From the NCBI RefSeq assembly GCF_039525805.1, contig NZ_BAAAHZ010000002.1: 64,000 nt of DNA, one strand, 5' to 3'. Source of the DNA: Dietzia natronolimnaea (lineage in GTDB: Bacteria; Actinomycetota; Actinomycetes; Mycobacteriales; Mycobacteriaceae). The position numbers and the translations under genes are program-made. Of this stretch, positions 55,544-61,505 are shown one piece after another (position 1 is the first letter of the stretch; each line of letters begins with the position of its first letter). The notes under the pieces were generated by a model. The model was not told where the DNA came from, made no database searches, and saw only the letters and a program-made list of their open reading frames with translations.

Positions 55544-56198
55544 GGAGGTCGGTGGCCTCGTCGTCGTCGTCCTCCTCGTCGGCGAACGGATCGGGATCGG
55601 TGGTCGGGTCCCAGCTCAACCCGGGCACGCCCCAGCCCGCGTCGCGGATGTGCCTCTTGGCTGCCTTGCGGTTCCGGCCGATGAGTCCGTCCGTGTAGAG
55701 GAAGCCGTCGAGGTGGCCCACCTCGTGCTGCAGGCACCGCGCGAACAGGCCGTAGCCCTCCACCGAGACCGGCTCGCCGTTCTCGTCGGTGCCGGTGACC
55801 CGGGCCCACCAGGCGCGTCCCCGCGGGAAGTTCACTCCGGGGACGGACAGGCACCCCTCGAGATCCTCCTCCGGGTCCGGCATGGTCTCCGGGATCTCGG
55901 AGGTCTCCAACACCGGATTGACCACGCAGCCGCGGCGGTTGATCCAGCCGCCACGGGCCTCGACGTCCTCGCGTGAGACGCCCTCGCCGTCCTCGGTGTC
56001 CAGGTCGGGGCAGTCGTAGACGAACACCCGCTTGCGGACGCCCACCTGATTGGCGGCCAGCCCCACGCCGTTGGCGGCGTCCATCGTCTCGTAGAGGTCG
56101 CGGACGAGGTCGCGGATCTCCTCCGGGGACCCGGTGACGGGCTCGGTGGGGGCGTGGAGGGCGGGATCGCCGAGGATGACGATGGGCAGGACGGCCAT
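55536..56198 (-). CDS. def: Peptide deformylase
   Basis: 220 residues. The three PDF motifs are complete: NGVGLAANQVG, EGCLSVPG and QHEVGHLDG, with the Cys and two His metal ligands. It removes the N-terminal formyl group from new proteins on the ribosome. The C-terminus is longer and very acidic (FADEEDDDDEAT), as in mycobacterial enzymes but more so. A -10-like TAGGAT lies 8 nt before the ATG (minus strand). First gene of the def-GNAT-xthA run. Confidence 0.97.
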   Translation of the reverse strand: MAVLPIVILGDPALHAPTEPVTGSPEEIRDLVRDLYETMDAANGVGLAANQVGVRKRVFVYDCPDLDTEDGEGVSREDVEARGGWINRRGCVVNPVLETSEIPETMPDPEEDLEGCLSVPGVNFPRGRAWWARVTGTDENGEPVSVEGYGLFARCLQHEVGHLDGFLYTDGLIGRNRKAAKRHIRDAGWGVPGLSWDPTTDPDPFADEEDDDDEATDLHG

Positions 56199-56333
56199 GG
56201 CAGACGATCCTAGTGCGCACCTGGCAGGGTGTCGGATCCGTGTGGTTCACTACGGGGGAATCACAACGGTGTGATCCGCACCCCCGCGCCGGGCGGGCGG
56301 CCGCCACACACCGACACCACAGGAGGCGCGCGC

Positions 56334-56669
56334 ATGGGTCGATCAGCCACCGCGGCACGCGGGCCGCAGCTCGAGGGCGGGACGCAGCCCCCGGCCGAGC
56401 TGCACGCCGCCGACCCCGTCCTGTCCGACCGGGACCAGGCCATGCTCGAGTTCGAGCGGCAGTGGTGGAAGTTTGCCGGCTCCAAGGAGGAGGCGATCCG
56501 GCAGAAGTTCGAGATGTCCGGCACGCGCTACTTCCAGATCCTCAACGACCTCATCGACCGCCCCGAGGCGCTGGCCGCGGACCCGCTGCTCGTCAAGCGG
56601 TTGCGGCGCATGCGGAGCAGCCGTCAGAAGGCACGCGCGGCGCGCAACCTGGGAATGCGACTCGACTGA
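56334..56669 (+). CDS. DUF3263 family protein (Rv0430-like)
   Basis: 111 residues from the ATG at 56334 (AGGAGG upstream). The DUF3263 core is LSDRDQAMLEFERQWWKFAG, SKEEAIRQKFEMSGTRYFQI and LNDLIDRPEALAADPLLVKR, which looks like a small helical DNA-binding domain (a predicted helix-turn-helix). The conserved position, divergent from def and before virR, matches M. tuberculosis Rv0430. A role in regulation is likely but unproved. Confidence 0.9.
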   Translation: MGRSATAARGPQLEGGTQPPAELHAADPVLSDRDQAMLEFERQWWKFAGSKEEAIRQKFEMSGTRYFQILNDLIDRPEALAADPLLVKRLRRMRSSRQKARAARNLGMRLD

Positions 56670-56671
56670 CC

Positions 56672-56677
56672 TACACT
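56672..56677 (+). promoter_or_regulatory. -10 box of a leaderless promoter (LytR_C gene)
   Basis: TACACT is followed by 7 nt and the GTG at 56685, starting 3 bp after the DUF3263 stop. It shows that the downstream gene can be transcribed alone, without the DUF3263 message. Confidence 0.55.
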
Positions 56678-56684
56678 CACCGGC

Positions 56685-57365
56685 GTGAGCTCCCAGCCCG
56701 AAACCTCGCAGTACGATCCCTACGGCCCGGGCGCGCCCGCTGGCGATACCGCGGTCGGTCCCGACCCGGATGAGCCGACCGGCCCTCCCTATCGGGCCAT
56801 CGCGATGGTCCTCCTCGCCGCCGTGGTCCTGGCGATCGGCATCGGGCTCGTCCAGCTGTTCGGGGGCGACGACGAGACCCCGACCGCCACCGATCAGGAC
56901 ACCGCGCAGGTCGAGCAGCCCGAGCAGGGTCAGGCCGTCGACCCGGGACAACCCGGGGACGCCCCCGCCGGCCAGGAGCCGCAGGGTGCCCCCGACGGCC
57001 AGGCGGTTCCCGGCCAGCCCGCCGAGCCCGCCGCGCCGCCTGCCGGCGGTCAGCCCGGTGGCGCGCCGGCGGTGACCTCGGTGCCTGTCCAGGTGTTCAA
57101 CAACAGCAACGTCTCCGGGCTCGCCGGCCGGACCGGTGAAGCCCTCCGCGAGTCCGGCTTCGCCGTCGGTGAGGTGGCCAACCTGCCCTCCAACCGGCCG
57201 GTGGTGTCCGAGTCGACCGTGTACTTCGGAACCGGCGCCGGTGAGCGGCAGGCCGCCGAGGCCGTAGCAGCCCAGCTGGGCATCCCCGCCCTGCCCCGCC
57301 CGGCCGATCTCGAGGTGGGCACCCCCGGCGTGATCGTGATCGTCACCCAGGACCTCGACCGCTGA
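56685..57365 (+). CDS. LytR C-terminal-domain membrane protein (VirR/Rv0431-like)
   Basis: 226 residues from the GTG at 56685. A short cytoplasmic part with D-P-Y-G-P is followed by TM (AIAMVLLAAVVLAIGIGLVQ), a Pro/Gln/Gly/Ala-rich stalk (65-125) and the LytR_C domain (VTSVPVQVFNNSNVSGLAGR, VGEVANLPSNRPVVSESTVY, LGIPALPRPADLEVGTPGVI, VIVTQDLD). VirR in M. tuberculosis controls vesicle release and cell-wall remodelling, and the neighbours are the same. I call it VirR-like by synteny; the domain and topology are seen directly. Confidence 0.9.
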   Translation: MSSQPETSQYDPYGPGAPAGDTAVGPDPDEPTGPPYRAIAMVLLAAVVLAIGIGLVQLFGGDDETPTATDQDTAQVEQPEQGQAVDPGQPGDAPAGQEPQGAPDGQAVPGQPAEPAAPPAGGQPGGAPAVTSVPVQVFNNSNVSGLAGRTGEALRESGFAVGEVANLPSNRPVVSESTVYFGTGAGERQAAEAVAAQLGIPALPRPADLEVGTPGVIVIVTQDLDR

Positions 57366-57454
57366 CGGCTGAGGATATGATGAGCCCACGCACTCTGCCC
57401 GCCGGGGCGCGTGCTCTCAGCGACCTGCAGCTTTCCGAGATCGAAGGAGCCCTC

Positions 57455-57760
57455 ATGGCCCCGCGTCAGACCGCCCGCCGCCTCATGGTCGCGGTTCCCG
57501 CATTCGCACTCGCGTTCGCCGTGACCGCGTGTTCCCCGCCCAACGAGCAGCCCGCGGATCCCGACGCCCCGTACACCCTGCCCACCTACACGGGCGAGGC
57601 GGACTCGGAGGCGGAGGAGAACGCGGACGAGGTCGAGGTCGAGGGCGCCGAGGGCGCTGTCGAGGGCGAGGAGGACATCCTCGTGGAGGTCCCGGTCGAG
57701 GAGCAGCCCGTCGAGGGGCAGGCCGATCCCGCCACCCCGCCCGCGCAGCCCGCCCCCTGA
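57455..57760 (+). CDS. Small acidic lipoprotein of unknown function
   Basis: 101 residues from the ATG at 57455 (AAGGAG 8 nt upstream; the longer in-frame start at 57377 has no such site). Signal peptide ARRLMVAVPAFALAFAVTAC gives a lipobox V-T-A-C with Cys26. The mature part is disordered and acidic (EAEENADEVEVEGAEGAVEG, then EEQPVEG) and ends with Pro/Ala. It occupies the position of sodC in M. tuberculosis but is unrelated. It may be a wall-located spacer or metal-binding protein; no domain seen. Confidence 0.75.
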   Translation: MAPRQTARRLMVAVPAFALAFAVTACSPPNEQPADPDAPYTLPTYTGEADSEAEENADEVEVEGAEGAVEGEEDILVEVPVEEQPVEGQADPATPPAQPAP

Positions 57761-57829
57761 TCTCCCGGTAACCGGCCCCGCGCCGGCACGCCGGCCTACC
57801 GCCGGTACACCGACCCCGAGTCACCGAAC

Positions 57830-57861
57830 GAGCCCCGCCCCCGCGAAGGGGAGCGGGGCTC
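57830..57861. terminator. Strong hairpin terminator between convergent transcripts
   Basis: GAGCCCCGC pairs with GCGGGGCTC, with an inner CCCC/GGGG stem and a GCGAA loop, so nearly the whole 32-nt element is base-paired. It lies between the lipoprotein gene (+) and the end of the Mrp operon (-). Confidence 0.8.
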
Positions 57862-57892
57862 GAGTCGTCGGCGCCCGGCCCGGAGCGGCTGT

Positions 57893-57923
57893 GCCCCTGA
57901 TCGGCTGAGCCCCTGATCGGCTG
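57893..57923 (+). repeat. Direct repeat of 15 bp (period 16)
   Basis: gcccctgatcggctg occurs at 57893-57907 and 57909-57923, just beyond the hairpin terminator and before the mrpG stop. No function is apparent. Confidence 0.6.
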
Positions 57924-57985
57924 TGTCCCGGTCCCGGCGGACAGGCGCCGGAGCGGATGGCGGGAGCCGGCCTGGCGGGCTCCGG

Positions 57986-58354
57986 TCAGGGCGTGTTCTT
58001 GCGATTGGCCTCGCTCGCCTGGAACTTCTCCAGGACCGGGGCCTCGTGGGTGATGGTGCCGTCCTCGACGCTCTCGTGATACGCCAGGTTTCCCACGCGG
58101 TTGGCGATCACCGGGGCGGTGCACACGGCCACGATCCCGGCCAGCAGGAGCATTCCCAGGTCGATGTGCGGGAAGATCCGGACGCTGGCGCCGAACAGCA
58201 CGAGCACCAGGCCCAGCACCTGTGGCTTGGCGGCCGGGTGCATCCGGCTCAGGGTGTCGCGGAAGCGCACCAGCCCGATGGCGCTGGCGAGGGTGAGCAG
58301 CGCACCGGCGAGGACGAACAGCGCGGAGACGATCTCCCGGGGGTCGTCGGTCAT
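57986..58354 (-). CDS. mrpG: Na+/H+ antiporter subunit MrpG/MnhG
   Basis: 122 residues from the ATG at 58354. Three TMs: LFVLAGALLTLASAIGLVRF, KPQVLGLVLVLFGASVRIFP and MLLLAGIVAVCTAPVIANRV. The FRDTLSRMHPAAKPQVLG stretch is the PhaG/MnhG_YufB signature. A small, membrane-embedded subunit of the multi-gene Mrp antiporter. Overlaps mrpF by 4 bp. Last gene of the operon. Confidence 0.93.
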   Translation of the reverse strand: MTDDPREIVSALFVLAGALLTLASAIGLVRFRDTLSRMHPAAKPQVLGLVLVLFGASVRIFPHIDLGMLLLAGIVAVCTAPVIANRVGNLAYHESVEDGTITHEAPVLEKFQASEANRKNTP

Positions 58355-58644
58355 GTGAGGGCCTCCTTGTGGACGCCGGTGGAGTCGCTGACCCGGAACC
58401 GGGCCACGGATACCGATCCGAGGAAGGCGACCAGCGCCAACGCCACGAGGGCGGCCGCGGCGGTGGTGTCCTTGCTCCAGGCGATGTACACGCCGACCCC
58501 GCACTGCGCTATGGCGGCGAGCATGTCCAGGGAGATCAGCCGGTCGAGGGTGTTGGGTCCACCGATCAGCCGGATCATCGTGGTGAACAGCGCGAGCGTC
58601 AGGGCGACCACGGCCGCGCTCCACAGCAGCAGTGACAGGCTCAT
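58351..58644 (-). CDS. mrpF: Na+/H+ antiporter subunit MrpF/MnhF
   Basis: 97 residues from the ATG at 58644. LLWSAAVVALTLALFTTMIR, GPNTLDRLISLDMLAAIAQC and AALVALALVAFLGSVSVARF are the three TM segments; G-P-x-x-x-D-R-x-x-x-x-D is the MrpF signature. Related to bile/Na+ resistance and K+ efflux subunits. Overlaps mrpE and mrpG by 4 bp each. Confidence 0.93.
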   Translation of the reverse strand: MSLSLLLWSAAVVALTLALFTTMIRLIGGPNTLDRLISLDMLAAIAQCGVGVYIAWSKDTTAAAALVALALVAFLGSVSVARFRVSDSTGVHKEALT

Positions 58645-59294
58645 CGGTGCTCCTCGCTGTCTCGTACGGGCTCGGGTGCGCGGTCGCGGTCGTCGACGCG
58701 CTCGGGGCCGCTGCTCCCGTATTCCTCTGCGGGGGCGCAATAGTGCTGCGGGCTGGGTCGCCAGTCCTCGGGGCGTTCGAACGCGCGCACGTACAACTGT
58801 TCCACGTGGGCGGTCTGGCGACGGAACCTCTCGACCGCCTCGGGACTCCCGGCGTCCAGGACGTGGACGTACACGTACCGGGCCACCGGGTCGACGCGCA
58901 CCACGATGCCGCCGGGCATGAGGTTCAGGGTGTTGACGGCCAGGGCGAGGGTGAAGTCCGACTTGAGCTGCATCGGTGCCCTGAGCACGGCGGACCGGGG
59001 CGGAGCCTGCGGGCGCACGGACAGCCACGCCACGGCGATCGACGAGCGGACGAGGTAGTAGGCCACCACGATCACCAGCCACACCGTGGAGACGGGCCGC
59101 AGAAGGCCCTCCACCGGGACGCGCGGGAGCGGGAGCAGCACCATCACCACGATCGCGACGAGCACCCCGGCGACGATCGTGCCGACCTCGACCGGCCCCC
59201 ACAGCATGACCCAGGCGACCGTCAGCCACAGCATCATGAACACTCGTGAGCCGACGACCCGGGGGTCGAGACGGACTCTCATCCTGCGGGCCAT
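58641..59294 (-). CDS. mrpE: Na+/H+ antiporter subunit MrpE/MnhE
   Basis: 217 residues. TM helices at VFMMLWLTVAWVMLWGPVEV, GTIVAGVLVAIVVMVLLPLP and VSTVWLVIVVAYYLVRSSIA, then the cytoplasmic MnhE domain: LNLMPGGIVVRVDPVARYVY, VHVLDAGSPEAVERFRRQTA. The C-terminal 40 residues are charged and add to the usual 160-170. It starts 1 bp after the mrpD stop. Confidence 0.92.
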   Translation of the reverse strand: MARRMRVRLDPRVVGSRVFMMLWLTVAWVMLWGPVEVGTIVAGVLVAIVVMVLLPLPRVPVEGLLRPVSTVWLVIVVAYYLVRSSIAVAWLSVRPQAPPRSAVLRAPMQLKSDFTLALAVNTLNLMPGGIVVRVDPVARYVYVHVLDAGSPEAVERFRRQTAHVEQLYVRAFERPEDWRPSPQHYCAPAEEYGSSGPERVDDRDRAPEPVRDSEEHR

Positions 59295-59295
59295 G

Positions 59296-60921
59296 TCAGC
59301 GCACCCCCGTCACGGAGTCGACGTAGCGTTCGGGCGTGGAATCGAGGGGGATGGTGTCCAGGTAGTCATGTCGCTCCATGAGGCTCTCGGCAGCCCGGTC
59401 GGTGACCCCGAGCAGCGGGCCGGCGAAGACCGTCATCAACAAGGAGACCACGATGAGGGCCATGGTGGGGGCGAGCATGCTCAGCGGCATCCGGCCCACC
59501 TCCTCGCGCTCGTCGAACTCCACATACTCGTCGGAGGGCAGCAGGGCCAGCGGCTTGGCCAGGGCGACCGCGCCCTCGGGGGCGTCGGCGCGGGGGCGCC
59601 AGAACGCCTTGGACCACACGCGGACCACCACGTAGAGGGTGAGCAGGCTGGTGACCATGGCCCCGGCGATGAGCACCCACATGAGCGGTCCGCCGACCTC
59701 GGCACCGGCCTGGACCACCGCGAGCTTGCCGATGAAGCCGGAGAAGGGCGGGATCCCGCCGAGGTTGAGGGCGGGGATGAGGAAGACGACGGCGAGGACG
59801 GGGCTGGCCACGGCGAGCGACCCCAGGCGGCGCAGGGAGGACGACCCGGCCTGCCGTTCAATCAGTCCGACCACTAGGAACAGGGTGGTCTGCACGATGA
59901 TGTGGTGCCCGACGTAGTAGATCGCCGCACTCAGCCCGTACCCGGTCGACAGGGCGATGCCGAAGATCATGTACCCGATGTGGCTGACGAGGGTGAACGA
60001 CAGTATTCGTTTGATGTCCGATTGTGCGATCGCGCCGAGGATGCCGATGACCATCGTCAGCAGTCCCGCCACCAGCAGGACGCCGTCCATGGAGCCGCCG
60101 GGGAACACGAGGGTGTGGAAGCGGATGATCGCGTAGACGCCCACCTTGGTCAGCAGTCCGGCGAACACCGCGGTGACGGGGGCGGGCGCGGTGGGGTAGG
60201 AGTCGGGCAGCCAGGTCGAGAGGGGGAACACGGCGGCCTTGATGCCGAACGCCACCAGGAAGACGGCGAAGATCGTGTTCCGCAGCCCCTCCGGGACCTC
60301 GGCCATCCGCACGGACAGCTGCGCGAGGTTGAGCGTGCCCGCGGCCGAGTAGGTCAGCGCGATGCCCAGCAGGAACACCATCGACGACACCATCGACACG
60401 ACGGTGTAGGAGACCCCCGCGCGGACTCGTTCCTGGCTGGCGCCGAGCGTGAGCAGGACGTAGGACGCGGCCAGCAGCATCTCGAACCCGACGAACAGGT
60501 TGAACAGGTCGCCGGCGATGAACGCCGCGTTCAGTCCCGCCGCGAGCGCCAGGTAGGTGGGGAGGAAGATCGAGGTCGGTTGGTCGCCGTCCCCGTCGCG
60601 GACACCCTGCCCCACGGCGTAGATGATCACCGTCAGCAGCACGATGGCCGACACGCAGAGCATGAGGGCGCTGAGCCGGTCCGCCACCAGGGTGATCCCG
60701 ACGGGTGCGTCCCAGCCGCCCACCTGCACGGTGTGCACGCCGTGTTGGTCGGTGAGCACCAGCAGGATGCCGGCGATGACCAGCACCCCGGTGAGGGTGA
60801 CGATGGTGATGATGTTCTGGACCCGGGGACGGCGGGAGACCACCAGGCACAGCGCCGCGGCGAGCAGGGGGATCAGGACGACGGACGGGATGAGGTAGCC
60901 GAACAGTTCGGGGGAGATCAC
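59296..60921 (-). CDS. mrpD: Na+/H+ antiporter subunit MrpD/MnhD
   Basis: 541 residues from the GTG at 60921, overlapping mrpC by 4 bp. About 14 TMs of the complex I NuoN/NuoM-like family. Core stretches are AAFIAGDLFNLFVGFEMLLA, SYVLLTLGASQERVRAGVSY, FGIKAAVFPLSTWLPDSYPT, APAPVTAVFAGLLTKVGVYA, RILSFTLVSHIGYMIFGIAL and LNLGGIPPFSGFIGKLAVVQ, with the Lys of TKVGVYA and Glu of VGFEML that carry protons. Length is 40 residues above average, because of a charged segment at 445-480. Confidence 0.95.
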   Translation of the reverse strand: MISPELFGYLIPSVVLIPLLAAALCLVVSRRPRVQNIITIVTLTGVLVIAGILLVLTDQHGVHTVQVGGWDAPVGITLVADRLSALMLCVSAIVLLTVIIYAVGQGVRDGDGDQPTSIFLPTYLALAAGLNAAFIAGDLFNLFVGFEMLLAASYVLLTLGASQERVRAGVSYTVVSMVSSMVFLLGIALTYSAAGTLNLAQLSVRMAEVPEGLRNTIFAVFLVAFGIKAAVFPLSTWLPDSYPTAPAPVTAVFAGLLTKVGVYAIIRFHTLVFPGGSMDGVLLVAGLLTMVIGILGAIAQSDIKRILSFTLVSHIGYMIFGIALSTGYGLSAAIYYVGHHIIVQTTLFLVVGLIERQAGSSSLRRLGSLAVASPVLAVVFLIPALNLGGIPPFSGFIGKLAVVQAGAEVGGPLMWVLIAGAMVTSLLTLYVVVRVWSKAFWRPRADAPEGAVALAKPLALLPSDEYVEFDEREEVGRMPLSMLAPTMALIVVSLLMTVFAGPLLGVTDRAAESLMERHDYLDTIPLDSTPERYVDSVTGVR

Positions 60922-61505
60922 CGGCCACCCTCCTTTCCGTCGTCCGGGGTTCCGTCGTCGCGCCTCGTCCGCCTGCGGTCGCGCGAGGCGGCAGCGGCGC
61001 GGGCGCGGGCCTCCGCTTCGGCTTCCGCCTCGGCCTCCTCCAGGTCCTCGTCGTCGTAGTCGACGTGGTCTCCCAGCTCGGTGGGTTGACCGGTGGTGTG
61101 GTCGTCGGACAGGTCCCGGTCGGGTGCCGACCAGGCGTCGGTGGGCGAGCGCTTGGCGATCTTGGTGTCCTCGGCGTCGTCGGCGACCTCGTCGGCGGTG
61201 GTGAACTGGTAGGAGCGGTAGGCCAACGCCAGGATGAAGGCCCCGACGCCGGCGGTGATGACGATCGCGGTGAGGATCATCCCGTGGGACAGCGGATCCG
61301 AGTCGGCGGCGTCGGGGCTCCGGCCACGCCCCATGATGGGCGGGCTGCCGGGCGGTCCCCCCGCGGCCAGCAGGAGCAGGTTGATCCCGTTGGAGAAGAT
61401 CATGATCCCCAGCAGGATCTTGATGATCGCCCGCTCCAACAGCAGGTAGACCCCGGCGGCACAGAGGAGCCCGGCGAGCAGTAGGAGCCCGAAGTCGGCG
61501 GTCAT
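60918..61505 (-). CDS. mrpC: Na+/H+ antiporter subunit MrpC/MnhC with long charged tail
   Basis: 195 residues. The NuoK-like core has three TMs (LLLLAGLLCAAGVYLLLERA, IIKILLGIMIFSNGINLLLL, HGMILTAIVITAGVGAFILA), with the conserved Glu/Lys region E-R-A-I-I-K and AIVITAGVGAFILALAYR. The C-terminus from 100 is an acidic then basic tail (YDDEDLEEAEAEAEAEARAR) of about 80 residues; typical MrpC is about 115-125. Overlaps mrpA and mrpD by 4 bp each. Confidence 0.93.
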   Translation of the reverse strand: MTADFGLLLLAGLLCAAGVYLLLERAIIKILLGIMIFSNGINLLLLAAGGPPGSPPIMGRGRSPDAADSDPLSHGMILTAIVITAGVGAFILALAYRSYQFTTADEVADDAEDTKIAKRSPTDAWSAPDRDLSDDHTTGQPTELGDHVDYDDEDLEEAEAEAEAEARARAAAASRDRRRTRRDDGTPDDGKEGGR